Part shown: positions 19,926-28,014 of the stretch, one piece after another
How the letters are laid out: each line of letters starts with the position of its first letter
Numbering within the stretch: the stretch's first letter is position 1
Assembly: GCA_016177875.1 (NCBI GenBank)
Contig: JACOUL010000015.1
Location: 62,001-126,000 of the forward strand
Direction: 5' to 3'
From: Burkholderiales bacterium
GTDB lineage: Bacteria; Pseudomonadota; Gammaproteobacteria; Burkholderiales; Burkholderiaceae_D
Length of the DNA stretch: 64,000 nt
The notes under the pieces: model-generated
What the model was told of the DNA's origin: nothing
Databases searched by the model: none
What the model saw: the letters and a program-made list of their open reading frames with translations, nothing else
Made by a program: the position numbers and the translations under genes

Positions 19926-20405
19926 TTACTCAAGAAATTTCAGCAACCCTTGCAGTGCATGCACCACTGTCTGCTTTCTGACGGCTTGCCGGTCACCTTG
20001 AAATACCAGGCGCTCGGTATGCGTATGCCCATCCTTCGACCAAGCGAAGCACACCGTGCCGACCGGCTTGCCGGGCACTGCGCCGCCTGGCCCGGCGATG
20101 CCGGTGGTGGCGATCGCAACATGCGCATTGCTGTTGGCGATAGCGCCTTCCGCCATGGCGGCGGCGATCTCTTCGCTGACGGTTCCGTGCAATGCGATGA
20201 CTGCCGGCGAGACATCGAGCATCTCGGTTTTGGAGGCGTTCGAGTAAGCCACGAATCCGGAGTCGAACCATTCCGACGATCCGGCGATTTCAGTCACGGC
20301 TTGCGCAACGCCGCCGCCGGTGCAGGATTCTGCGGTGGCAAGCAAGAGGCCCTTGGCTTTTAAGGATAGGCCGACGCGTGTAGCGAGTTCGATGATCTCA
20401 TCCAT
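19926..20405 (-). CDS. pncC: Nicotinamide-nucleotide amidohydrolase (CinA C-terminal family)
   Basis: 159 residues, the stand-alone CinA_C domain that deamidates NMN to NaMN in NAD recycling. The signatures TAESCTGGGVAQAVTE, SSEWFDSGFVAYSN, GTVSEEIAAAMAEGA and ATTGIAGPGGAVPGKPVGTV are all present. No N-terminal MoaB-like CinA domain. Last gene of a minus-strand thiL-pgpA-pncC series, but a 124-bp hairpin repeat lies between it and pgpA. Confidence 0.95.
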   Translation of the reverse strand: MDEIIELATRVGLSLKAKGLLLATAESCTGGGVAQAVTEIAGSSEWFDSGFVAYSNASKTEMLDVSPAVIALHGTVSEEIAAAMAEGAIANSNAHVAIATTGIAGPGGAVPGKPVGTVCFAWSKDGHTHTERLVFQGDRQAVRKQTVVHALQGLLKFLE

Positions 20406-20425
20406 GTTTTCGTCTCCTGTTTGTT

Positions 20426-20549
20426 AGAGCCTGTTCGAAAACCTACTGCGCGACCAGATTTTGGTCCTGTGGTGCTCAGCGTACATGTCGTACGCATCCG
20501 CTCCTCGGCCCAAACTCCGGCTGCTCGCTACGGTTTTCAAACAGGCTCT
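20426..20549. repeat. 124-bp dispersed hairpin repeat, copy 1
   Basis: Bounded by an 18-bp inverted repeat with one mismatch: AGAGCCTGTTCGAAAACC at 20426-20443, and its complement at 20532-20549. An inner hairpin GCGTAC-ATGTC-GTACGC sits near the middle. It is colinear with the copy at 51344-51467 without gaps and differs at roughly 14 positions. It lies between pgpA and pncC. No ORF; possibly a non-autonomous mobile or REP-like element. Confidence 0.85.
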
Positions 20550-20560
20550 TTTTCATTTAA

Positions 20561-21085
20561 TCAGATCGAACGCCAAATCGCAAACAAAAGAAGCGTGTAG
20601 AACGCCGCGATGATGTCGTCCCACATGACGCCGAATCCGCCTTTGAAATATCGTTCGAATTCGCGGATGGGCGAAGGTTTGACCATGTCGAAAAAACGGA
20701 ACCACAGGAAGGCCCAAATTTGCGTGCCGCGGTCGGCCGGCAGCAGGAGCAGCAGCACGAGCCAGAAGGCGATGATTTCATCCCACACCATGCTGCCGTG
20801 ATCGGCGATGCCGAGGTCGCGTCCGGTTTTATCGCATGCCCAGATGCCGATCACGAAGCCCACTGCGATGATGATGGCCCAGGTCGCTTGCGTAAACACT
20901 TCCGGCCAGCGCGCGGTAAGCATGACGAATGAGAGCCACGCGAATAAGGTGCCGAAAGTGCCCGGCATAAAGGGCGAGAGGCCGCTGCCGAATCCTTGCG
21001 CCAGTATGTGCGCGGGATGCGACAGCATGAAACGAGAGGTCGGTTTGTCGACGTAGACGGTTTGGCCGGATTCGAGAGTCGTCAT
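20561..21085 (-). CDS. pgpA: Phosphatidylglycerophosphatase A
   Basis: 174 residues. An inner-membrane phosphatase converting phosphatidylglycerol-phosphate to phosphatidylglycerol. Family motifs are GFGSGLSPFMPGTFGTL (about residues 31-47), GIWACDKTGRDLGIADHGSMVWDE and a closing GGFGVMWDDIIA. Several hydrophobic helices lie between them. The ATG overlaps the thiL stop by four bases; thiL-pgpA coupling is common in proteobacteria. Confidence 0.96.
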   Translation of the reverse strand: MTTLESGQTVYVDKPTSRFMLSHPAHILAQGFGSGLSPFMPGTFGTLFAWLSFVMLTARWPEVFTQATWAIIIAVGFVIGIWACDKTGRDLGIADHGSMVWDEIIAFWLVLLLLLPADRGTQIWAFLWFRFFDMVKPSPIREFERYFKGGFGVMWDDIIAAFYTLLLFAIWRSI

Positions 21086-22050
21086 GAGGGGGCGAAATGG
21101 TCAAAGGAAGCGTAGGGAAAATCGATCGAAGCGCCGGCGGCGTCAATGAAGCGTAAGCCGGGCACGGATTCAATGGTGCCGATGCGAGTAAGCGGTGTGC
21201 CGCTTGCTGTTGCGGCAGCCAGCACGGCATCACGCTCAGCCGGTGCGGCGGAAAAGCAAAGTTCGTAATCGTCGCCGCCGGTCAGCGCAAAACGGCGGCG
21301 CAAGTCTTCGGGTTGTTTTGCCAGCATCGGCCCAAACGGCAGTGCATCGACATCGACTGTGGCGCCGACTGCCGAGCTTTCGAGGATATGGCCGAGGTCG
21401 CCGGCTAAGCCATCGGAAATGTCGATGGCCGCGCGCGCTATGCCTTTGAGCGCAAGGCCAAGGGCGACTCGCGGTGTGGGGCTATGCAGGCGCGGGCTTG
21501 CTGCTTGCAGGGTGGTTTCATCGAGTTTGATTTCTTCGCGCATGCCGGCGAGCGCCAGGCGCGCCTCGCCTACACTGCCGGACACCCAAATATCGTCTCC
21601 CGCTTTCGCAGCGTCGCGCCGCAGCGCTTGTTCTGCGGTGACTGCGCCGAAAATCGTGATGCAGATATTGCGCGGGCCTTTGGTGGTGTCGCCGCCGATC
21701 AACTCGCACTGGTATGCATCGGCGAGCGTCAGCAAGCCTTGCGAAAACGGCGCGAGCCAATTTTCATCGGCGTCAGGCAGCGATAAGGCGAGCGTGAATG
21801 CGAGCGGCCGCGCGCCCATTGCCGCAAGATCGGAAAGATTGACCGCCAGGCATTTATGGCCGAGCTGATACGGATCGGCGCCGGCGAAAAAATGCCGGCC
21901 TTCGACCAGCATGTCGCTCGATATCGCCAATTGCATGCCTGCCGGCGGCGTCAACAATGCGCAATCGTCGCCGACGCCCAAAGCGGCGCTGCTGCCGGCG
22001 CGCAAGGGGCGAGTGAAATAGCGGGCGATCAAATCGAATTCGGACAACAT
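21082..22050 (-). CDS. thiL: Thiamine-monophosphate kinase
   Basis: 322 residues. Phosphorylates thiamine monophosphate to the active cofactor thiamine pyrophosphate. Begins with the conserved SEFDLIARYF; GVGDDCALL binds Mg-ATP, VNLSDLAAMGARP and GGDTTKGP are signature segments, and AIDISDGLAGDLGH precedes the C-terminal domain with LTGGDDYELCF. First gene of the thiL-pgpA unit. Confidence 0.96.
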   Translation of the reverse strand: MLSEFDLIARYFTRPLRAGSSAALGVGDDCALLTPPAGMQLAISSDMLVEGRHFFAGADPYQLGHKCLAVNLSDLAAMGARPLAFTLALSLPDADENWLAPFSQGLLTLADAYQCELIGGDTTKGPRNICITIFGAVTAEQALRRDAAKAGDDIWVSGSVGEARLALAGMREEIKLDETTLQAASPRLHSPTPRVALGLALKGIARAAIDISDGLAGDLGHILESSAVGATVDVDALPFGPMLAKQPEDLRRRFALTGGDDYELCFSAAPAERDAVLAAATASGTPLTRIGTIESVPGLRFIDAAGASIDFPYASFDHFAPS

Positions 22051-22081
22051 GCAGCGATTGTACCGAAGGATCGCGCCTACT

Positions 22082-23266
22082 TCATTGGGCTGCGAGCAAA
22101 GAGGTGCCTATTTCCCTGGCCAGGGCTTGACGGCTGGCGGCGTCCTGCGGCGCGACGCCAAAGCCGTGGATGACACCGTTGGCACCGAGATAGCGGCAAA
22201 CCGTTTTGTCATTTTCCGTGGTCACTTGCCACTGGCCTGGGCATGCCGGCGGCGGCGGTATTAAGGCCAGCGGAAAACAGGGTGTTTTCACGATAACCGG
22301 CGCAGGTTGCCAATCGATCGCCGTCACTTGTCCTCCCAATGTGCGGCCGATTGCACGAGCTGCGCCCATGAGCGGTGCGACATACGGCAGCATCCGGCTC
22401 GTACCGTTGGGTTGCGCATACTCGGCGCAATCGCCCAATGCGTAAATATCTTCCTCGCTGGTTTGCCCGAATGCGTCAACTTGGATGCCGCGACCCACCT
22501 TCAATTGCGCGGTGTGTGCTAGCGTCACGCTCGGGCGTAGACCCACTGCCGACAAGACGATATCCGCAATCAGCGTGGACCCATCGGACAAGCTGACTTG
22601 CAAGGCATCGCCCTCCACATCGACTCGCTCAGCGATATTCTTCAGCCGCATTACCACACCTTCTTTTTGCAATGCTGCCATTAAGCCTTGCGAGAGCGCC
22701 GCCGGAGCGAGTGCGCCCAGTGGCAAGGCATTCGGGTCGATGAGCGTGACGGCATGCCCAGCGCGCGCCAGGTCGTTGGCGAATTCGCAGCCGATTAAGC
22801 CAGCGCCGAGTATCGCGACACGTTTGGCGCCGTTGTGCTTCACCGCGGCCAGCTTCTCGTGAAAGCGCGCGTAGTCTTGCAAGTGATTGATCGAGAGAAT
22901 TTGATCCGCAGCGTCGCCTTCGATGGGTAGTTGAATCGCTTGCGCGCCGACCGCTAATACCAGCTTCGAGAATGAAAGCGATTTGCCGTCGACGACTACC
23001 GTCTTGTGACGCGCGTCGATTTCTCGTGCGCGCGCCGAGGTCAGGATAGTCGCTTTTAATTGCGAGGCCATTTGGGCGGCCGATTGATTGATCAATTGAT
23101 CGGCGCGCTTCGCCAATGCGAAAGCATTGGAGAGCGTGGGCTTGGCATAAAAGGCGCCATCATCGGCGGTGACGAGCGTGAGCGGCGTTTGCTGGTCGAG
23201 CTTGCGCAGCTCGCGCGCCACGGTGTAGCCGGCCAAGCCGGCGCCGATGATGACGATGGGTTTCAT
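22082..23266 (-). CDS. rubB: Rubredoxin-NAD(+) reductase
   Basis: 394 residues from the ATG at 23266. A longer frame to 23338 runs over the rubredoxin gene and is rejected. FAD-binding GAGLAGYTVARE is at the N-terminus, LVTADDGAFYAKPTLSN matches RubB/AlkT reductases, the NAD-binding fold begins at GAGLIGCEFANDL (about residue 151), and the second FAD motif is YALGDCAEY (about residue 279). It passes electrons from NADH to rubredoxin. It lies 14 bases behind the rubredoxin gene, which itself follows rubrerythrin, giving a complete electron path. Confidence 0.93.
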   Translation of the reverse strand: MKPIVIIGAGLAGYTVARELRKLDQQTPLTLVTADDGAFYAKPTLSNAFALAKRADQLINQSAAQMASQLKATILTSARAREIDARHKTVVVDGKSLSFSKLVLAVGAQAIQLPIEGDAADQILSINHLQDYARFHEKLAAVKHNGAKRVAILGAGLIGCEFANDLARAGHAVTLIDPNALPLGALAPAALSQGLMAALQKEGVVMRLKNIAERVDVEGDALQVSLSDGSTLIADIVLSAVGLRPSVTLAHTAQLKVGRGIQVDAFGQTSEEDIYALGDCAEYAQPNGTSRMLPYVAPLMGAARAIGRTLGGQVTAIDWQPAPVIVKTPCFPLALIPPPPACPGQWQVTTENDKTVCRYLGANGVIHGFGVAPQDAASRQALAREIGTSLLAAQ

Positions 23267-23280
23267 GTCGATACTCCGCA

Positions 23281-23445
23281 CTAAATCTCCACCATGTCGA
23301 AGTCTGCCTTGGCCACGCCGCAATCGGGACAGGACCAATCCGTGGGGATGTCATCCCACTTGGTGCCCGGAGCGATGCCGTCTTCCGGCATGCCGGCCGC
23401 TTCGTCGTAGATGAAGCCGCATACGATGCATTGATAGGTTTTCAT
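23281..23445 (-). CDS. rubA: Rubredoxin
   Basis: 54 residues, an iron-sulphur electron carrier. The four Fe-ligand cysteines form two hairpins: CIVCG (Cys6, Cys9) and CPDCG (Cys39, Cys42). The aromatic core residues Tyr4, Tyr13 and Trp37 and the GTKWDDIP turn match classical rubredoxins. The ATG at 23445 follows AGGAAAC. It sits between rubrerythrin (25 bases upstream) and its NADH-dependent reductase (14 bases downstream). Confidence 0.97.
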   Translation of the reverse strand: MKTYQCIVCGFIYDEAAGMPEDGIAPGTKWDDIPTDWSCPDCGVAKADFDMVEI

Positions 23446-23470
23446 GCGATTGTTTCCTTTCCTCGATTCG

Positions 23471-23950
23471 TTAAGCTTTTTCGGTAATGCTTTCCAACAC
23501 GGCGCGGTAGTGGTTGGCGTGGCGCTCTTCCACTTTGGCTAAGGCCGCGAAGCGCTTGGCTGCTTTTTCCAATGTGCGCTTGAAGTTTTCCGCGTGCTCT
23601 TTCGATTCGGCGATTTGTTCGTCGTACTCGGCGACGGCGGCGGTATTGCCTTCCTGCTCGGCCAGGTGGCGGAACTTTGGATACATCTCGGTGTACTCGT
23701 AGGTTTCGCCTTCGATGGCGATTTCCAAAGCCTTGGCGGGCGTCAGTTGCGCTTTCGGATACAGCAAGTCCAAATGGCCGAAGGCGTGCATGACTTCTTG
23801 GTCGGCGGTTTCTTCAAAGACTTTGGCGACTTCTTCGGCGCCGGCTTCGCGCGCCAACTTGGCGAAGTAGCGGTATTTGATATGCGCCATCGATTCGCCG
23901 GCGAATGCGGATTCGAGGTTGGTGATGGTGACGGAATTGCTGTTAGCCAT
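23471..23950 (-). CDS. Rubrerythrin, diiron domain only
   Basis: 159 residues of ferritin-like four-helix diiron protein. Ligand-bearing segments are [47 protein letters not shown] and [11 protein letters not shown]. Rubrerythrins reduce hydrogen peroxide to water. Classical forms (about 190 residues) end in a rubredoxin domain with two CxxC pairs; here that domain is absent and a separate rubredoxin gene follows at once. AAGGAGA precedes the ATG. First gene of the rubrerythrin-rubredoxin-rubB operon, with an inverted repeat in its upstream region. Confidence 0.92.
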   Translation of the reverse strand: MANSNSVTITNLESAFAGESMAHIKYRYFAKLAREAGAEEVAKVFEETADQEVMHAFGHLDLLYPKAQLTPAKALEIAIEGETYEYTEMYPKFRHLAEQEGNTAAVAEYDEQIAESKEHAENFKRTLEKAAKRFAALAKVEERHANHYRAVLESITEKA

Positions 23951-24020
23951 GATGTTCTCCTTGGGTTGACTTGAACGATTTAATGAATTAAATCGGCATG
24001 GAAGAAATAATAGCTAACAC

Positions 24021-24043
24021 CAATCAATAAATAAAATTGATTG
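24021..24043. promoter_or_regulatory. Inverted repeat upstream of the rubrerythrin operon
   Basis: CAATCAAT-N7-ATTGATTG, a perfect 8-bp inverted repeat in an AT-rich stretch about 70 bases upstream of the rubrerythrin start. It could be an operator for a stress or iron regulator. I could not match it to a named consensus. Confidence 0.3.
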
Positions 24044-24196
24044 TTTAAATGATTTTGATAGTTTTATGCATGAGACCTCAAGCCGAAGGCTTTTGGCGCC
24101 AAATATCCGGCTAATGAGGGTAATCCCTTATAAAAGAAGGAAGATCCCTCTGCTAGAATCCTTAGTTTCCGCAAGCCACGAAAAAAGGCAGTACAC

Positions 24197-26509
24197 ATGG
24201 ATTCCGACCAATCGCGAAAAGAGCAAGTCCGTCAACAGTTGCGTCATGCAGCCCTCGAATACCACGAAGTACCTACTCCCGGCAAAATCAGCGTCACTCC
24301 GACTAAGCAATTGACCAACCAGCGCGATTTGGCGCTGGCGTATTCCCCTGGCGTGGCCGCGCCGTGCGAAGAAATCGTCGCCAATCCGACCAATGCGTTT
24401 AAGTACACGGCACGCGGCAACCTGGTGGCGGTCATCACCAACGGCACCGCGGTGCTCGGCTTGGGCAATATCGGCCCGCTCGCCGCCAAGCCTGTGATGG
24501 AAGGCAAGGGCGTGCTGTTCAAGAAATTCGCCGGCATTGATGTATTCGATATCGAAATCAGCGAACAAGACCCGGATAAGCTGTGCGACATCATCGCTGC
24601 GCTGGAGCCGACTTTCGGCGGCATTAACCTGGAAGACATCAAGGCGCCGGAATGCTTCTATATTGAGCGCAAACTTCGCGAGCGCATGAAGATTCCCGTC
24701 TTCCACGACGATCAACACGGCACGGCCATCATCGTCGGCGCAGCGATTTTGAATGGCTTGAAAGTCGTCGGCAAGAACATCAAGGAATGTAAGCTGGTGG
24801 TGTCCGGCGCAGGCGCGGCGGCGCTCGCTTGTCTGGATTTGATCGTCGACCTGGGTTTTCCGATCGAGAATATTTTCGTTACCGACTTGGCCGGTGTGGT
24901 CTACGAAGGCCGTACCGAATTAATGGACCCGGACAAAGCGCGCTTTGCGCAAAAAACCGATGCGCGCACGCTGGCGGAAGTGATTCCCGGCGCCGACATT
25001 TTCTTGGGGCTTTCTGCCGGCGGTGTGTTGAAGCCTGAAATGGTGAAGGCGATGGCGGATCGTCCGCTGGTGCTGGCGCTCGCCAATCCGACGCCGGAAA
25101 TTTTGCCGGAAGAGGTGATGGCGGTGCGCAACGACGCCGTGATCGCTACCGGGCGTTCGGACTACCCGAACCAAGTCAACAATGTGCTGTGCTTCCCATA
25201 TATCTTCCGCGGCGCGCTCGATTGCGGCGCCACCACGATTTCCCGTCCGATGGAAATCGCGGCGGTGCGAGCGATTGCGGAACTGGCGCAAGCCGAGCAA
25301 TCCGATATCGTCGCCACGACCTATGGCGTGACCAATCTCGCCTTCGGTCCGGAATACATCATTCCCAAGCCTTTCGATCCGCGCTTGATGATCAAGATTG
25401 CGCCGGCCGTGGCGAAAGCCGCGCAAGACTCCGGCGTCGCCTTGCGGCCGATCGCCGACATGGATGCGTACGCCGACCGCTTGCAGCAATTCGTTTATCA
25501 CAGCGGCACCTTTATGAAGCCCTTGTTCGCCATCGCTAAAAAAGCGCCGGCGGCAAAGAAGCGCATTGTGTTCGCCGAGGGAGAAGACGAACGTGTGCTG
25601 CGCGCGGTGCAGATCGTGGTCGACGAGCATCTCGCCAAACCTATTCTCGTGGGCCGGCCTTCGGTATTGAAAAAACGAATCGAAAAATTCGGTTTGCGCA
25701 TTAAGCCGGAAGTCGATTTTGAAGTCGCCAATCCCGAGCATGACGAGCGTTATCGCGATTATTGGCAAACGTATCTGGAGATGACCCGCCGTAAGGGCAT
25801 CACCGAGCAATACGCCAAACTGGAAATGCGCCGCCGCCATACGCTCATCGGTTCCATGATGATCCACAAGGGCGATGCCGACGGCATGATCTGCGGCACC
25901 TTCGGCACGATTCCGCTGCATCTGCATTACGTTAATCAAGTGCTGGGTAAGCGCGACGGCGTCAATGTCTATGCGGCGATGAATACGCTCATCCTGCAAA
26001 ACCGGCAGATCGCTTTGGTCGATACGCACGTCAATGAGAACCCGACCGCGGCGCAATTGGCGGAGATCACCATCCTCGCTGCCGACGAGATGCGGCGCTT
26101 CGGTTTGAAGCCGCGCGTTGCGCTCTTATCGCATTCTAATTTCGGCACCAGCAATAGCGAGTCTGCGCAAAAGATGCGCGCGGCGCTGGCCATCCTGCAA
26201 GAGATGGCGCCCGACTTGGAAGTCGACGGCGAGATGCACGGCGATACGGCGCTCGATCCGGCCTTGCTGAAAAAATCGATGCCGAATACGAAGCTAAGCG
26301 GCGATGCCAACTTGCTGGTCATGCCGAACATCGATGCCGCCAACATCGCGTATAACTTGTTGAAAGTGACGGCGGGTAGCGGGATTGCGATCGGACCGGT
26401 GCTGCTCGGTTGTGCCAAGCCGGTGCACATTCTCACGCCCTCGGCGACGGTGCGCCGCATCGTGAACCTGACCGCGCTATGCGTGGTGGATGCGGTATCG
26501 CAGCGATAA
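24197..26509 (+). CDS. maeB: NADP-dependent malic enzyme, MaeB type
   Basis: 770 residues. Decarboxylates malate to pyruvate with NADP reduction. The malic-enzyme half (about 1-430) has [28 protein letters not shown], the catalytic/metal segment [11 protein letters not shown] and nucleotide-binding [15 protein letters not shown]. The C-terminal half (about 435-770) is a phosphotransacetylase-like domain ([29 protein letters not shown]), regulatory and probably not catalytic in this family. The ATG follows a weak purine stretch (AAAAAAGG). Monocistronic, with its own terminator. Confidence 0.97.
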   Translation: MDSDQSRKEQVRQQLRHAALEYHEVPTPGKISVTPTKQLTNQRDLALAYSPGVAAPCEEIVANPTNAFKYTARGNLVAVITNGTAVLGLGNIGPLAAKPVMEGKGVLFKKFAGIDVFDIEISEQDPDKLCDIIAALEPTFGGINLEDIKAPECFYIERKLRERMKIPVFHDDQHGTAIIVGAAILNGLKVVGKNIKECKLVVSGAGAAALACLDLIVDLGFPIENIFVTDLAGVVYEGRTELMDPDKARFAQKTDARTLAEVIPGADIFLGLSAGGVLKPEMVKAMADRPLVLALANPTPEILPEEVMAVRNDAVIATGRSDYPNQVNNVLCFPYIFRGALDCGATTISRPMEIAAVRAIAELAQAEQSDIVATTYGVTNLAFGPEYIIPKPFDPRLMIKIAPAVAKAAQDSGVALRPIADMDAYADRLQQFVYHSGTFMKPLFAIAKKAPAAKKRIVFAEGEDERVLRAVQIVVDEHLAKPILVGRPSVLKKRIEKFGLRIKPEVDFEVANPEHDERYRDYWQTYLEMTRRKGITEQYAKLEMRRRHTLIGSMMIHKGDADGMICGTFGTIPLHLHYVNQVLGKRDGVNVYAAMNTLILQNRQIALVDTHVNENPTAAQLAEITILAADEMRRFGLKPRVALLSHSNFGTSNSESAQKMRAALAILQEMAPDLEVDGEMHGDTALDPALLKKSMPNTKLSGDANLLVMPNIDAANIAYNLLKVTAGSGIAIGPVLLGCAKPVHILTPSATVRRIVNLTALCVVDAVSQR

Positions 26510-26536
26510 ATCGCGTCTGAAATTTTCCGATCGAGA

Positions 26537-26571
26537 AAGCCGTTCGCCTTTGGTGAACGGCTTTTGTTTTT
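26537..26571 (+). terminator. Rho-independent terminator of maeB
   Basis: AAGCCGTTCGCC / GGTGAACGGCTT stem (one G-T pair) with a 3-base loop, followed by TTGTTTTTG. It lies 27 bases past the maeB stop. Confidence 0.8.
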
Positions 26572-26658
26572 GTTCAAGTTTCTCGTGAAAACCGCGGAAC
26601 TACCGATACGGATGCGGCTCAAGAAAATGGTTGGCAATCATTTTCAAGCGTGGCGTCG

Positions 26659-27735
26659 ATGCCGAATGCACCGTTTTCTAACTTATCTCATACAATCCGT
26701 GACGCTGCTGCAACTTGGATGGCGGTGACCCATGACGTGCCCATCGTCGCTGTCTTAGTGCAGATCTTGGTAGTGTGGCTGGCGGTGCTCGTCGTTCATA
26801 AACTGGGGACGACGGCATTGCGGCGTTTAGCCGCGCCTTTTCCGCTCTCGCGCAAGCTCATCGATTACGGCAATCATGCCGGGCGCCTCGCGGTATTTCT
26901 GCTGGTGCTGCAAATTGTCTTGCGCAACGATACCGAGCCGGCAGCCGTTCTTTCCGTGATTCGGCAGTTTGTGTCGCTCGGTTTGATTGCGGCTTTGACT
27001 TGGCTGGCTGTACGATCGATCGCCGCGATTGCCGACACCATGATCGAATTGCATCCGGCCGACACGGCAGACAATCTCCACGCCCGCAAAATACAAACGC
27101 AGACGCGCGTGCTCGCACGTTCGGCAATGGCCGTACTCGTGATTGCCGGGGCGGGGCTCGCGCTGGCCACCTTGCCGCAGCTGCGGCAAATCGGGACCAG
27201 CCTGCTTGCCTCGGCCGGCCTGGTGGGTTTGGCGGCCGGCTTGGCGGCGCGTCCGGTGCTCAGCAACTTGCTCGCCGGATTGCAGCTGGCGCTGACCCAG
27301 CCGATTCGCTTGGAAGACGTTGTGGTCGTGGAAGGGGAGTGGGGCTGGGTCGAGGAGATCACCAGCACTTATGTGGTCGTGCGCATATGGGATCAGCGCC
27401 GCATGATCGTGCCGCTGCAATGGTTCATCGAACATCCGTTTCAGAATTGGACGCGGACCAGCGCGGAAATTTTCGGCAGCGTGTTGCTCAAGGTCGACTA
27501 TCGGCTGCCGGTCGATCCGCTGCGTGAAGAAGCCCTGCGCATTTGCCAATCATCGCCGGAATGGGACGGCAAGATGTGCCAGGTGCAGGCAGTCAATACG
27601 GACGCGCAAGCCTTGCAATTGCGGGTGCTGGTCAGCTCGATGGATGCCAAGAGCAACTGGGACTTGTGCTGCAAGGTGCGTGAGCACTTAATGGGTTTTA
27701 TTGCGCGGGATGACTCGCAGTATCCGCCCAAATAA
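26659..27735 (+). CDS. MscS-family mechanosensitive channel
   Basis: 358 residues from the ATG at 26659; a GTG at 26650 is also possible, and neither has a strong ribosome site. Five hydrophobic helices precede the pore-lining helix GLVGLAAGLAARPVLSNLLAGLQLAL (about residues 190-215). The MscS beta domain follows, with EDVVVVEGEWGWVEEIT and VPLQWFIEHPFQNWTR. It gates ion flow on membrane tension in hypo-osmotic shock. It is larger than E. coli MscS (286) because of extra N-terminal helices. One ECF-type promoter motif begins two bases after its stop. Confidence 0.9.
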   Translation: MPNAPFSNLSHTIRDAAATWMAVTHDVPIVAVLVQILVVWLAVLVVHKLGTTALRRLAAPFPLSRKLIDYGNHAGRLAVFLLVLQIVLRNDTEPAAVLSVIRQFVSLGLIAALTWLAVRSIAAIADTMIELHPADTADNLHARKIQTQTRVLARSAMAVLVIAGAGLALATLPQLRQIGTSLLASAGLVGLAAGLAARPVLSNLLAGLQLALTQPIRLEDVVVVEGEWGWVEEITSTYVVVRIWDQRRMIVPLQWFIEHPFQNWTRTSAEIFGSVLLKVDYRLPVDPLREEALRICQSSPEWDGKMCQVQAVNTDAQALQLRVLVSSMDAKSNWDLCCKVREHLMGFIARDDSQYPPK

Positions 27736-27736
27736 T

Positions 27737-27764
27737 TTGAACGTCTCTTTTGCCGGCGCCGACT
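27737..27764 (+). promoter_or_regulatory. ECF-type promoter motif, distal copy before the porin operon
   Basis: TTGAAC (27737-27742), 16 bases, CCGACT (27759-27764). One of five intergenic sites fitting TTGAAC-N16-[C/G][C/T]GAC in the 27.7-38 kb block. It lies about 250 bases before the porin-like gene, in tandem with the copy at 27880. Confidence 0.5.
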
Positions 27765-27879
27765 ACCAGCTTCATCGACCGAGATGTCATCCGCCGACTA
27801 TTTATCGACATCCCGATAAAAGCAAGCACCATGAAGGTGCAGGCGGGCCTTTCCCCGGCTGCCGTGATCGGAAAATAAT

Positions 27880-27907
27880 TTGAACCTGCCGGCGGCTACC
27901 ACCGACA
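27880..27907 (+). promoter_or_regulatory. ECF-type promoter motif, proximal copy before the porin operon
   Basis: TTGAAC (27880-27885), 16 bases, CCGACA (27902-27907). About 107 bases before the GTG start of the porin-like gene. The same architecture and spacing recur at 27737, 33267, 36715 (minus) and 37893. Confidence 0.6.
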
Positions 27908-27938
27908 CAGCCACCGGCGGGCACCAAATCCTAACGTA

Positions 27939-27966
27939 TTGTAATTGCAGCCTAACGCGTTAGAAT
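27939..27966 (+). promoter_or_regulatory. Possible sigma70 promoter of the porin operon
   Basis: TTGTAA, 16 bases, TAGAAT, fitting 4/6 and 5/6 of the sigma70 hexamers. The spacer contains the palindrome TAACGCGTTA overlapping the -10. It could give basal expression beside the ECF-type sites. Confidence 0.3.
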
Positions 27967-28014
27967 CCGCTAGGGGTGGGCGTTCTTTGCAATAAAAATA
28001 CAGGGGAAGAGTCG

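Noticed and set aside
20426..20549. Reading the hairpin repeat as a simple Rho-independent terminator
   Set aside because: The stem ends are more than 85 bases apart and a near-identical copy exists elsewhere, so a dispersed repeat fits better, although it may affect transcript ends.
24920..26056. 378-residue open frame on the minus strand
   Set aside because: Antisense to maeB; no start context and His/Arg-rich composition.
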